Assembly (NCBI RefSeq): GCF_003254395.2
Contig: NC_037652.1
Location: 1,327,001 to 1,391,000, forward strand
Length of the DNA: 64,000 nucleotides
Reading direction: 5' to 3'
Source: Apis mellifera
Lineage: Eukaryota; Arthropoda; Insecta; Hymenoptera; Apidae
The number at the start of each line of letters is the position of its first letter. The stretch's first letter is position 1. A program made the translations under genes and the position numbers. Of this stretch, positions 1 to 14,838 are shown one piece after another. The notes under the pieces were generated by a model. The model was not told where the DNA came from, did not search any database, and saw only the letters and a list, made by a program, of their open reading frames with translations.

Positions 1-3000
1 CGTTACATTATATTATACAATATAAAATTCCTTGAAAATTCCTTATCAAATACACACATTGAATCTTTCAATCATTTTAGATTTTTACAAACATTTTTTC
101 CCGTCTATTTAAAATCATCAAATCATCAAATTAAAGTTTTCAAATTATTAAATTTCCAAAATTAATTCCTTTAAATAAAAATCTGTAACAACAAAATCTT
201 TTAATATTCTGATTATTAAGTATAATTTTTATAATATTGGGATTAATCAAACATTAAAATTTTCAAGAATCAAGATCTTTGTACAATAAACTTGAAAATA
301 TTATATCAATTAAATAAATCATCAAATATTTCTTTCAATCGTAAAATAATTAAAAATCTCCTTATCTAAAGTCTTCTTATAGGATAGCAAGTATACGTTT
401 CTAACACGTTTTAATTCCTCGTTTGTTTTTATTAATTTTCACAAATTTTCACAAAACACAATATGTCTAATACCCGTGCACGCAAAAGCGTGTGTACGCG
501 TACGTGTGGAAAATAATTAATTTAACATCGGGCCAACCGCGCAGATAACATTGATCATTTATTCTTGGCCGCACATACGCATCTAACATAATTGGAACGG
601 TACATTTATACTGCTTCATCACTGCATTCTACGTAAGTACATACATTTATCAGATTTAAAAGATATGTGTACTTATGTATGCAATATGCATTCGCTATTA
701 ATGCGTACAGGATACACAAGCTATACCCACCGCGAATCTAAATTTATTGACTAAGCACACACTCGCGACCACAATGCGCTTTTCCCTTTCTCCCGGCGAA
801 AAAACTTTGCTTTCCTTACCTTTCTTTTCGATTTACCTTAACAACATATTGCCTTCTTCCCCTACTCGCAATTATAAATTCATTTCATTTGAGGTTAAAA
901 CCTCTCAGACCCGATCGCGTCCGATTATTGCCGAATTGATCCGAAAGTTTCGGAATACGAGAAGGCCTCGCCCGATTCTGCCCGAATTTTTCCGATTCGT
1001 CCCGAGAGAATTCGCTTTGTTGACGATGTGCTTTTCAGTTTCGTTTTCGAACCGTACAACTTCGAAAAGTATTATTTTATACTTTTACATTTTTTTTTTT
1101 AAATAAATTTTCTGCAAATGTATTCATAAGATAGTATAGAGTTGTATAAACATCCGCTTTATTTTATCGATTAGACAAATAACGAATAGGCAACACAACA
1201 ATTTTTATTCTACAAGTTCAAAATATATTTTACATTGCGTACAAATTTATTTACGGATCAATTTATTTTTTCCGCTACACGAACAAAAGTAAAAATAAAA
1301 TAAAAAAAAAAAATATTAATTTTTGAGTGGAAATCCGTTCAATTAGCAAACGTTATACGAATTTATCGCACGAGTGAATACGAGGTACTAGAGTAAAACA
1401 TCGTTATAAATTTTCCAAGCTGCGTAATTAAGCTAACGGTATAATAACGCACTGCTAACTCAATAAATATGATACTTGTTCTAACGGCAATTAGCGTGTT
1501 ACAGGGAATTATCGCTTTCTTCAGCTGGCTCGAGTGTAAACGGTATCACGGCACTTCGCGGTCTATGATGGTTTATTGAATTAAATTCACCGCTGCGATG
1601 AAAGAAACATGAGTTATCTTGGTCCAGCTGCCGAGGTGCATGCATAAAAAATAGCCGTTTCAAAAACGAAAGGCTTTCCTAATTTTTCCATCAGCGGACT
1701 CGTTTGCGAAGTAAAAATCTTGAGATTGAAAATCGAAGTGGATTATCCGTAATCGTGTCGAATTTTTAAACTTTTGAATAATTTGATGGTAAAGTATCAA
1801 ATTACTTAGGATTTCGAGATTTATATTTAAAAACTTAAAATTTTTAATATTTTTGAATTTTCATACTTTTAGATTCTCAAAATTTCCAAGCATTAAAATT
1901 TCAAATTCTCGAATTTTTAAATTTATACGATCATATAATTTTCCAAACTTTTAGAACATTTTTCAAAAAAGAAAAGAAATAATAAAATTATAATGACTGA
2001 ATAAACCGGAAGTTGGATAGCATTGCACCATTGCGGCCACGAGATCTCGTCGTTGACAGGAGAGGTAAGTGGATATCTGACCACAGCTGTGGAAATGACA
2101 AGTATCTACCATCTGATATGTCCTTTCAAAATCCTCTAAAAAAAAAAAAAAAAAAACAAACGTTTAAATTTTCGATGATAAGAGGAAAACGATACATTTC
2201 GACGAACACTGAAAGATTGAGAAAAAAAAAAAAAAAAAATAGCAGTCGGTGAAAATTAAGCCACGAGCCATCCCTTAGGGGAACACGAGACGATTCCTGA
2301 CCAATTTGAAATGCATTGAATTTTTAAGCGACGCCCTTTGTGCCCAGGTATCGTGTTAGAGGCAACTTCCGGTTAGGCTACATCGCCCACCGGTCGCGAT
2401 GTAATTTCTTATCGAAGAAAGAAAAATGTTCCTGTCAAAAATGATATTGTAGTATTAGCAACAATGATTAATCAATTATTTCTAAACTTAAATATATATC
2501 TATATATATAAGCTTAATTTATCTAAATTATTTTTTAATCTCTATCATTATCTATGATTTACTTCATTTGGTAAATTTTCAATTTTTAATATATATAAAA
2601 TGATATTATTTTTGAGACAAATTTTCTAAATGTTGACATTTCAAAACTTTGCGGATCTAAGTATATTATTTTGTAAAGAAATTCACAAAAAAATTCTGAT
2701 TTTAACTTTTAACGTCTTTTCACGTTTTGAAAACAATTTTTTTTCCCAACAGGATGATTTTTCGTAGCCTCAATATCGTTAAAAAGTTATATTTAAAGAA
2801 ACGAAAATACATTGAAATTTCGAGCATTCGAGTTTTCATTCACAAAATGATATTTTGCCAGAAAAAAAAATTTTCCTTCGCATGTAATCCATTATGCTCT
2901 ACATATTCAAGGTTTTCTTAAAAATAAAAAATTACTCATTAATATATGTCATTCAAAAATAAAACAAATGTTCAAATGTTATTTACCACAAATATATATT

Positions 3001-6000
3001 TTTTTTCCCGAAAATATAAATAGTCTTCAATTTGTTCCAAGATAACGGAAGTCTTTTTTTCAATTCAAAACAATAAATCCAACAATTTGCTACGCAATAC
3101 AGGACAACAAAGCATATTTTCCACAATCTAGCTTAAATTGAATCCAATTTACTTGTTTCAAACGTATCATTATCCACGTACTTTTGATAATTTTATTTTA
3201 TTTAATTTCAATTTTTTTTTTTTTTTCCTTTGTCGTATCTCAGAGATTATCAACGATAACATTGTAGTAACGTTAAGCTGGATAATCTTGGAATAAAGTG
3301 AAAATTACGTTCACCAACTCGATGGAAGATTTGTATTTACAATGGGAGACCAAGTGGATTGGATCCGTAATAAAGGAACACGCGTGAATCACTGATCGAA
3401 ACGCACCGGTAAATAGGGATTGTTCGTCGTAACGAGGATCCTTCTGTGTCGGATGGGTAATAAGCCAGCATTAGGTGTCGGTTAGCTACAATTACGAACG
3501 TTAGTGACTGTTTATCGTTATGCAACCATCATGCGGACGCAGCGGGTAAACATTAAGTTTATTAACAACATTTCTGTCCGGTGCACAAATCATTGCATGA
3601 ACATCGATCCGCAAACAAGATTTATCAAATCTTTATTCCGTTCAATTAAGAGATAATACGGGCTAATCAAAGTTGAATTGTTGTTATTACTCGAATTGAA
3701 AGATTGATATTTTTGCATTCGAGACATTATCTCAAATGTAACGTTAAAGAGTTCGAATTTGTATATATTTTCAGTTGGAGTACACGCAAAAGATGAGCGA
3801 TGTACAGAAATACAAAAATAATTTTGGTGTACAAATTGTCTCGAAAAATTGTCATCTTATATATAAACTTACGAACACAATATAATATAAATATTTATAT
3901 TTATAGAATTTTTAAATTTCCTTTTTTCGAATATGATATAAAATTATTTTAAAATTCGTTAAAATATTTATTTGTTGCCAATTGTTGATCACGATATTAC
4001 GAATGATTACGTTAGATAAATATTAAATATTCTCACATGCATGATTTCTTATATTCTTTTATCTATTTTATCCTCGAAAAATCATTTAAAAATTCAAAAA
4101 TTTATAATTGCAGATAAAAAATATTTCATCTTATCAATATCTCATCATTTTATTTAACTGAATTTTAATTTCAATCTTGAACTCTTTATATCCTATCATT
4201 TATTTAATTTGTAAAGAATTTTATTAAATAAATAAATAGAAATAGTATTAGCTATATTGTAATATATTTTATTATACGTTAGATAAAAATCATTGTAGAA
4301 ATTAATATTTTGTAATATTATCTCCATTAACAATCTAATAAACAAACTAATATTATCTCTATTGAAAAATAAAATTTAATTTAAAACCGATATAGTATAA
4401 CACGATCACATATAATATCAAAACGTAAACCTATTTAATTAACTATCGAATGATAATTATTACGTGTGGAAAATATTTACGAAATTGGAAAACAATATGG
4501 AACAAAAATAAAAATTCTAATAAAATCCCTACACCTAATAATACCAAGGCCCAAAGGCTGAACACGGTCCAACAACAATACAATCGGTATTTACTTACTG
4601 GGCTGATCGTGACCATGGGGACGGTTGGTTAATAAATCACCGTGGAAAGTTGGTACCGCGGATTTATTTTAGACGCGTTGCACCTCGCCAAATTTGGGAC
4701 AACGTGTCATCGGCCTCGTCGCTCGCGCGTATTGCCGCGCGTATTGCATACATATGCACCTGTATCGACCTACTTTCGACGCGGTGTCCTCGTCATACGG
4801 GCGAAATAAATCGTGCATGGAAAGAAAACACAACGTGCCACGTCCTTAGACGCGTGCATCAAGATTTTACAATTCGCTCGTGGAAGCGATATCATCCAAT
4901 GAAATTTGAAGTTGGAGGGAATCGAGAGGAATTTTTGCCGATGTGGAATTTTAACCGTGGTGAGAGTGCAAAATATTTTGAGAAATTTGTTTATGAATTA
5001 TTTTAGAGGATTTTCTTATATTCCTCCTTATATTCCTTTTTTTGAAATTGTTGGACTAAATTGTATAACTGAAATAAAATTATAGCACGATTCTATTTTC
5101 TTTTGAACTTGTACAATTATGATTCTCTGTTTATTGCAATTTAAATCTCTAGCTCAATATACAAGTTGAGTAATATTTTATCAGTTATAAAAAGGAATTT
5201 ATATTGTAAATTTAATAATAATAGTAATTAAACGCGAGCATTTGAGGATTATCGTGAAAATATTATTTTTCCACATTGAGAGCGAAAGTTAACTCTCGAG
5301 AGTTTTAATCTTAAATGTGTTCGTATCCCAACACATGAAAGTTGCCGATAACATTGATAGAACTTTTGAAAAGATTATATGAAAAGAACAAAGAACCTGC
5401 CATTGATATAAAAAATTTAAATTGGCAAGTATAAGCATAAGAAATGAATCAAGATATTATTAACAATGATCAATTAAAAATATTAATTATAAGCTATATG
5501 TAATATATATATATATAATTATAGATAAGATTAGGTTATAAGATAAAAGAAATAATATTGATATTAAACTTTGATTAATATTATTTTCAACAAAGAAATA
5601 CGCACGATAAAAATCTTGTAAGAATTAAAGAGGGAGAATTTTGTTATTTCATGTGCGATATCTTAATAATCAGATCTTCCAGAAAATGTATCTTGTTTGA
5701 TAAAAAGGCTAAAAAAACATTGTTTACAATATATAAAAAAAAATAAATTTAATTCTAACAATGAATGATAGGAATATTTCTACAATTCATATCGAATGAA
5801 ATTCCTTTTTATTTCTATATTATTTTTTTTCTCTACTGTGAAAATTTCCTTCTTGGATTGTTTTTTTCTTCTTTATTATTGTCAAAATTTTGAAACTTTT
5901 TATTTTCTAATTTCAATCCATATTATAAATAATTGTATAAATATTTATTGAAACACATATAGTATCTTTCCTTACTCAATTTCATTGTAAAAATAAAATC

Positions 6001-8535
6001 CTTAAACATAAAAGGAATAATCAATCAGTTATTATAAAAGAATCTATGAAAACATCAATAAATTTTCGTAAAAATTGATCGTTATTTAATCACAAAATAA
6101 TCACCATTCGTTATAAAATAGTATCAGTTCAGAATAGTCAATAATCGTACGAATACAATATTTTATAAGAATCGAAAAAAATATATATAAAATTAATTAC
6201 AGTACTTCTATGCACGATCGATGATTAACCTGGTTATCGACAAATGATCGCTGGTATTTTCGAGTCGATCATTCTTTAATTAAGTAGTTGTATAATCGTT
6301 ATTGATTTCAGGATCTAACTCGCATAGTGTGAAGCAATCATTACAAATATATATGCATGTATTTCCTTAGCTAATTACAGTGTTATAAAATCACATCGAT
6401 TGAATAGATTATTGTATGGAAATAGATTATATTACGATGTTAATTTTCATTAGATGAAATAATTATAATATGAGAAAGTATCATCGAATAATACAAAATA
6501 TAACAAATTTGAATCTAATTAATTGTAAATGATATGTAAAAAATGAATGTTGTAATTCTAAAAATCTAAAAGAATCTATTTAAAAAAAAAAAAATTTGAA
6601 ATAAATTTTTAATAAGAAAGAAACGTTCGTTCATCCATTTATTTATCTACTACAAATTTCATTTTTTTTTTTTAATGGTAACACGATGTATATAATACGA
6701 GTAAATTAAATTTATTTTCCCATGATAATATTTGCATATCTCGCGAACATTTTCTGAGTGCAATGGAACGAGCAAATTAGTTTCTCGGTTGCTATTCGAA
6801 TAAAATTTTATACAGTTTGATATTGAAACGACGTTTGGAAAGCATTCCGTGACGTTCCGTGTGTTAAGAGCACGGGCAACTTTTAATTAGAGCCGGTTGA
6901 AGTTAGCTGGGGGGTTTCGGTCCAGTCCCAGCTTTTTGCATAATTTCCCAACAAAAATATTCGAATAAGTTGAACCAAGTTTTTCGAGGAATATTTATCG
7001 ACGAGATGAAAAAATTTGTATTATCGCGGAACAATAAGTTAATAATTAATAAGAAGCTATTAAACGCTTGCTCATTATAGGGATTAATTTCCAATTCGTA
7101 AATCATTGTTCGTTCTCTCGAAACATCGAGAGGTTGTTCGTTAAAGAATAAAAATATCCAGCGAAACGATCATATGATATCCCTCTGCGCGTGATGCACA
7201 AACGTAACCAATTAAAAACGCATTGCCAATTTGCTCTTGACCAATCGTTTCTTAACGAGATTTCTAAAGAATTCTGCACGATGGATTCTTCTATTCAACG
7301 GCCATCACCAAGTTGAAAACTTCGAGAAGAATAAATAATTATTTGTCAACTTGAGGGGATTGGAAAAATTGGAGAAAAATTCGAGAAACATTAACTATCC
7401 TTTGAAAAGGATATTTATTTTAACGATAAATATAATATTATGATGATACAAACTGAGATGAATCAAAGGAAAGTTATATTGATACGAGACATAAATTTTC
7501 AAAATTTGATATGTAATGCTTTTAATGAAATCTTATATTACTGCTGGTGGTAATAATAGTTATAATGCCAAGAAAGATGTAATAATCCATTTGTAAAAGT
7601 TCCATTGTAATTCCATTCTTGTAATCTCTCTTATTATCTTGTAATCTTATATCGTCTTTGTAATCTTTCCGTATAATCCTATTTAAATTATTTTCCATCT
7701 CTTCTTTTAATTCTTCTCAAGATTATTATTAAATTAATTCTTATTTCAATTTATATTATCCTTATTTATATTTTTAAATTTGAAATACCGTGAGATTTTA
7801 AAAATTTCAAGATTATTACTTTTATCAAAAATAAAAATCTCAACAAACTATATATTTTTAGAATTATTAATCAAGAACGTAATTTTTTTTCTCAATATTG
7901 TAACAGACTGTTAAAATCGTTCCGATTAAAGTCAAGATTTGAGCTCAATTGATTTATTGTTAAATAGAAACAAATTTACATCTTGTCATAATACATCTTG
8001 TATGATATTATTCGTACAAATTATTATTTTCCGCATTTCGAATCAATTTCAAATCAATAAGAAATTCGAAGAAATTTTTTAAATTTAACATTTTAATATT
8101 TCGAGCACAAGAATAAATTACTCAAATATCATTCATAATACATGATAAACATATATAATCAAACACTTATAATCAATATTAGCCAAGGGTATAATAATTT
8201 AAGGTAAAAGACCACGCGAAACTCGCATTCGCAACAGGAAACAAAGCATAATTAAATACCGTTAACCCAGTTTGCGACAAAATTCTTATCGTCTCGAATT
8301 TTCGCAAATATTTACTTATTCGCATGGCGCACTCGCGGAGCGAGATGGTAATAAACACGCAACGGGGACTGGAAATTACTCCGTAACCGCAATTTATCGT
8401 CAACAAAGCATACCGGATAATGTTAAAACAAATGAATGATTCGAATCGAGCTCGATTTTCCCGCGCCGCCTGTCCCCACCTCTATCGATTATTCGCGTGG
8501 ACACGGTCGTCGTTATAATTTCACCATTTCCGAAT

Positions 8536-8560
8536 TCCGTTCCGTTCCGTTCCGTTCCGT
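8536..8560. repeat. TCCGT pentanucleotide repeat, five units
   Basis: Five perfect copies of TCCGT in a GC-rich patch of the presumed Mxd intron 3. Confidence 0.95.
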
Positions 8561-8645
8561 ACGCTCGTCCAAACGGTTTCACGACCGTCGTCGTAAATAG
8601 CAACAGTTGGGAAATTAACATCTGCGGTGCGATGCGAATTCATGC

Positions 8646-8655
8646 GCGCATGCGC
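8646..8655. promoter_or_regulatory. GCGCATGCGC palindrome (NRF1/Ewg-type site)
   Basis: A perfect match to the core of the NRF1 (insect Ewg) consensus, in a CpG-rich patch at 8180-8690. NRF1 sites usually mark promoters, but no downstream gene was recognised here. Confidence 0.4.
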
Positions 8656-9179
8656 GATATTTGATCTCGAATCGCGCGAGATTATAAATTACTTGAAAGC
8701 GAAACGTTTGATCGCAATGATAAAAATATAAATAATGATAAAATATATTCATTCTTTTTTTTAAATACATTTAATTATAATTCGATTATTAAAACACTCT
8801 TAATTAGAAACAGAAAGTTTAATTCTTACTGGAGTTTATTACAGTAAACTATTGTATTTCGATACTTTTGTAATAATTAAATTTAATCGTTATTTAATTC
8901 GTCGTTTATTTTTGAATTAAATAAGTAGAAATTTATGTTTCTACCGGTTATAACATTTTATTAATACATTTAATGCATTTAAATGCAATTGATAATATTA
9001 TAATAAAGAATGTAATTATAAACTATATTTATACGTAATAAATTCTAATGCATCATGGCAAATGTCAATATGAGTCATTATATATTTAATTGATGTAAAA
9101 TTATTATGTTATTAATTTTAAATTTGAAAGTTTAAAATTTGATTTAAATGCAGCACGTGAGTTTATTTATAAATGTAGC

Positions 9180-9349
9180 AAGTATAATATTGCATAATGC
9201 ATGCAGTTTAATTATACATATATTTATTTTTGAAGTATAATATTACATATTGCAGTTTAATTATACATAGTTATTTTAGAATTATATATATATATATATA
9301 TATATATAAATTAATCGTATATTTATTTTCAAATCGCATGTGGTTTAAT

Positions 9350-9380
<31 letters not shown>

Positions 9381-9465
9381 TTTTAATATCTAATCGCATG
9401 TAAATTAGTCATACATTTTTTTTTCAAATGATATATAGATTAATTATATATTTATTTTATGTTAA
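9180..9465. repeat. Degenerate tandem repeat built on a TTTAATTATA-TTTATTTT unit
   Basis: The word order GCATG(C)AGTTTAATTATACATATATTT recurs at about 9199, 9252, 9335, 9393 and 9447 with TA expansions between copies (9283-9308 and 9350-9371). It looks like an old satellite-like array of five diverged units. Confidence 0.65.
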
Positions 9466-11239
9466 AAACGCAGCGTAATGAAAAAAAACTATTATGAATT
9501 TGAATTACCTTCGACTAATTTATATATTATTATATATCACTCTAAAAATGTCTCTTGTAATTAATAAAATTACTAGAATGATTTATTAAGTTTTTAAAAG
9601 TATTATAAACTTACTAACACAAATCAATTTGAAATATGTATTGTAATTTAGCCTTATAAACATAATTGAGACATCACATGATACAATAATTTTTTTTAAA
9701 AAATAGTGAGATACTCATTTTAAGATTCAATGCAATCATAATTCATAAATAATAAATATCAAAAATCTAATTTTAAATTTAAATTATTTTTAAGAACTAT
9801 TATAAATAGTTTTAGCCAAAATTTAATCCTTTACTTTAAAATTACAGCGAATTTCCACCAGTGATACGAAAAACCCTCATTAAATTTGCAAACTTCAATT
9901 TTAGAGATTAAAATTCAAAAAATTTCTCATCCGTTCTGATTTGTGATAAAGTTCATATCCATTGAATATTTATAAATTTTTAAAATTATTTTTATGAATG
10001 TTTAAAAATATTTTCAAGATCTATCATTTATAACGTAAAAAATCTAATTTTATCTCTTTGCTCTACAGAATTACATCAAGTTTTCAACAATCACATATAT
10101 AGAAGTCTCATTAAATTTGCAAACTTCAGTTTCTGGCCTGTGTTTTAGAGATTTCCGTTCCACGAGGAACGCAAGAGACAAAGATTTAAGGTGTGCCAGG
10201 TCAGGAAATAAGAAAATAAAAATCCTTTCAAATTTCACTCGACTGCCATACGACAAAGAGTTTCTGTTCGTATCGTTTTGTTAACATGCAGACATCATGC
10301 GGTTATTGCATATCAACGGAGCACGAATCTTTTTTCACCGGAAACAGTTCTTGGAGTAACGAGATATCTGCATGAAAACTCGTTCTCCGAAACTTCGATC
10401 TTCGTTTTGGAGAAATCGTAAAAATTATCGCGATCTGTTCCATGATTTTTTCGATCACGAAAGGCATTATTACGATTTTACTAGATTTTATTTATTTAAA
10501 AACAATTGTTTATTGAAGATACGATCTATTACATGATCTTTTCGATATTAGTGAAAAAATTATTGTAATAGAGAATTTTCTGTTTTGATAATAATAATGA
10601 TAAATTAAAATCCGCCTAAATATTCTAAAAATGAAATTTTAAATTATTATATAATCTAACATAATACGAATGTCGGAAATAAACTTTTAAGTAAAATAAA
10701 AGAATATTTATATTAAGTTAAAACAACTAGAAGAAAATTGAAATCTTTCCATAAGTAAATAAATATTATTTTGCAGGATATTGTTCCATTTAATATCAAA
10801 ATAAATAATATATATTATTTATTCTATATAATTATATATACATTATTATTAATATATCAATATTTATTATATTTAAAATTATTATTTATATACGAATTAT
10901 TCACTTTTCTTATTAAAATATTTATAATATTTCTTAATAATTTATATATATTATAAAATATAATCTCATAAAATATATCATTTAAAATATTATTTCTTTA
11001 TAAATCATGAGAAATTTAATATTTATAAAAATGCATGAATTCAAAGTAATATTCATTTTCATTTTATCTATTTTAAGAATCTTTCCTAACCTCACTTCAT
11101 TTCACTTTTTATGTATCTAACAGCACAAGAATTAAAACCATTAATCAACGATTGAATTAAATTGTACAAAGAATATCTAAAGGACATTTAAACCAACTAT
11201 ATCGCGGAACGATCTTTTTATCGTATAAGAATCTCTAAA

Positions 11240-11263
11240 AGAGAGAGAGAGAGAGAGAGAGAA
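11240..11263. repeat. GA dinucleotide repeat
   Basis: About twelve AG/GA units immediately left of a GC-richer patch at 11270-11640. Confidence 0.95.
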
Positions 11264-12848
11264 ATATTTCCATTTCGTTCCAGCGCTCGGCTACTTCCGG
11301 CTATCATCGTTGCCGCTCGGCAACGAGAGAATCGTCGCGATCTGTTGGCGAAAACAAATGCAAATTCACTGTCCGCGCGATGGACGCGCAGTTATTATAG
11401 CAATTAATTAAAATTCCTGTCATTATACGTCGTTCCTGTTGCAACCCTGCGTGAACGAGGTACAGTCACTTTGCATGCACCCTCGGTGAAGGTTTTCTGT
11501 TCGTGTTTCTGATAACATGCTATTGCGATTGGAAATTACCGTGGCTCGCACGCACGCCACCAATGGCGAACACCGTTTGGAAACACGTGGAATACGTGAA
11601 AAATGAAACCAATTGCGACGACTTGGCAAACAATGTTTTCACGATATTCTCGTGTGGACATGTTAAATAAGATATAACCTTTCTATTATTTTTTTTTTTT
11701 TCATGAGAGACATAGTCAAATTAATGAATGAAGAGAAAATTTAGATCAAATTATTATTATTATTTTTTTAATATGATTACTGGATGAAGTGGAAAAAATC
11801 AAAATTTGTTTGATTGCATCTAATCTTATGAATTTAATATATGAAAGATTATCTAGAAATTAATTTTTGAAATAAAAATTTTATTTTTAAATAATTATTA
11901 TTTTTATTGTATCATCAATTGAAAATGAATATATAAAATTACATTTAGAATAGAAATGAGTGATGTTAAAAAATTTTCTGAAATAATTTTTTAATTTATT
12001 TCAAATTTTAAAAATTATTCTACGCAATAAGAAATATTTGCTAAAAAAAGAAATTATATTACTGAACAAGAATAAAATCGATAAATACACAACAATTTTT
12101 AACTGGTTTGCGAAAAAAAAATTTGATTATATTTATATTTGAAGTTTACATTTCATAAATCTATTTATAGAAAGCAAGTTTCATTAAAAGTTGTAAAAAC
12201 CAAAAAAAAAAAAAAAAAAAACTTACTTCTACATGTGTTTCGTTCCGCTCTAATTACAAAGTTAATGAAATGAAGAGAAAATTTATGTTCCTTAAGGTTC
12301 AATTACTTTCTGTTTGATATTAATTTTCTGACATTATTATACTGGTGAAATGAAAATTCACATGATTTCAAGTTATTTTTTATTGAAAAAAATTAGAAAA
12401 AGAATTTATCGAGTTCCAATTATATTTAAAATCATTTCGAATGGAAAACAAGGAACATAATCATTTTCATATCTTTAAATTATTTAACAACAATATATGT
12501 TTCGTTGTTAAAAAATTCCATCTTTAATTACAAAAATTTATGAAATCATGATATTGAAAATTCTTTCCATTCTAATATAAAACAATGAAATTGAATAAAA
12601 TGATAAAATAAATTTGTTTAATTTAAATAAAATTACTTGCAAAAAATTGTCTCGATTTTATTATAAATAGATTCTTGCATGACACGAAATTTTAAAAGCT
12701 GAAAATAGCTTCGCTCTCTTTATCTCTGACACTTTCGAGGAGCAGAACCGTTATCCAGGATCAAGATGGATCGTGGTTAACAGAGGATCGAAGAGAGAAG
12801 AGGAGGCATCGAATATATTTTTCAAAGGATGAGTATCGAGAATCACCC

Positions 12849-13030
12849 GGTGAATGTGGATCAGTTCTCCAGAGCGTGATTATTCGACCCATTTTACTTG
12901 TAATTCTATCGAGTATAAAGACTGCTTCTATTTGAGGTTTAAAGAAACGTAAATCAAGAGCCGCGGTGAATGCGGATCAGTTTTCTAGGATATGATTACC
13001 CGACCTGTTTTTGCATCGTAATTCCATGTA
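12849..13030. repeat. Imperfect direct repeat of ~65 bp
   Basis: GGTGAATGTGGATCAGTTCT at 12849 is repeated as GGTGAATGCGGATCAGTTTT at 12965, each followed by a related GTGATTATTCGACCC or ATGATTACCCGACCT block. Period is about 116 bp, inside a GC-richer patch. Confidence 0.75.
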
Positions 13031-14838
13031 GCGCCAAGATCTGTTTTCATCTGACGTCTTTTTGCATCGATGAAAAAACTAATCAAATATTAATCACTGA
13101 TAATTTCATCATTGATAGTTAATTTTTATGGAAATACATATTTTTTTTTCACATTTCATACATTTGCATTATTTTATGTGAATGACATATATTTCATCTG
13201 CATATTTTTTCCTCGATCATTCTCGATTTTACTTACATGAGTATTTACATATATAACATAAATGAATATATATATATATTTTTTCTTCTTATCAATATAA
13301 ATTTTTTTTTTTTGGATATCCTAAATAGAATAATATTGTAAATATTTACAATATTTTTCATTGAAATTGAAATCTTAATATTAAATATTTTATTATATTT
13401 TGTATAATATTAATCTTTCCTTTTATAATTGAGAATATAAATAAATAAGGTTACAAATGAATTATGGATAAAATGATTAATAAGAATCGACTAATAAATA
13501 TTTTTTTACAAATCATACATATTTATTAACAAATTTTTTTGTTTCTTGTGATAGAAAGAAAAGATGCAGAAAATTTTAAAAAAAGTTTATTCGTTAATAC
13601 AACTATTCTTACTCTGCCAAATGCTAGAGAAAAAAGATATAAATATCCATACATTTTATAAAATTCATGATTTCGAGAAACAAAAGAAACTTTTTTCATC
13701 ACTTTTATAATTTTAATTTTAAAAATGATTGTTTAAAATTTAATAAAAGTTAGATATATGGAAATTGAATAAGAAAATTTTCATTCATGAATCTTCTTTG
13801 GAAAAATATTTTTCAAATTCATTATAATTGAACACAATTCTTCTAAATTTAATTAATCATTTATACTTATCTTCGCACAAATTTGTAAATAGTTCTAAAT
13901 ACTTTGGCATATATTTATCTGTTATAAAAAAAAAAAAAGAACATTTTCTTATCGTATAAAAAAAAAAATGGGAAAGAAAAAAATTTCGAAAGAAGCTATT
14001 CATTTCGAAAGGCAAATAGAAGTATTTAAACGAATAATAAATTAAATTAGAAAGTAACGGAAACGTGACAATTACAAAGTTTCTCGTTAGATAAAGTTCC
14101 GTCATCCCACGGCTATTCAAAACTAAATGTAATATGAATTTCAAGCAAGTTTTTCCTATTGGAATACTCACCGCGAGGATTACTTTGAAATTCAGCCACG
14201 TTAATTCGAACGCCATGGGATTCGGAAAAGCCCAAGCAAAATTATTTAAATTCAAATTCCCGTAGACTAGTAGGTATCACAGAGGATAGCTCGTGAGAAA
14301 AAAAAAAAAAATGAGAAAAATAAAAAAATCCTCGAGATTCAGAATCTCGGCAAAGTATTGTGATTCCTATATAATTAAAATTGAACCGAACGACTTCATT
14401 CGTATTCATAGCTAATTAAAATCGTTCGTCTCTGACAGAAGCTGACTGGTTACTGGAAAGTAATTGAAGATATTATTTTTCGCCAGAAAAAAAGACGGAA
14501 AGAAAACTGTACCGTAAATTTAGCCAACCATCAAAGCAGAGCATGGGAATGTACGAGATCACTTTTGATCAACGAAAAAATAAATTTTCGAGACCTATAT
14601 TGGCACCCATATCCCATGAATTTATTTATTATTTTATGATGTTGGAAGGAAATGTATTTTATGAATTTTGTAATAAAAATCATTTTTGTTATATATTAAT
14701 CTCTTAAGTTATTTAATTTATTAATTTATTAATTTTTAATTAATAACGATATCAAATATTTTATTTATAATAGGTGAATAAAATTATTCAAATTAATAGA
14801 AAATATTTTTTCTAGAATTGTATCATCATTCTAATATA

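Noticed and set aside
747..1106. 119-codon plus frame near the left edge
   Set aside because: Ends in a poly-Phe run from poly-T and matches nothing known.
4650..5006. 118-codon plus frame in a GC-richer patch
   Set aside because: No recognisable motif; no splice or promoter context seen.
9283..9371. Short repeat cluster considered as a CRISPR array
   Set aside because: Units are diverged and AT-only, with TA expansions and no spacers; the genome is eukaryotic.
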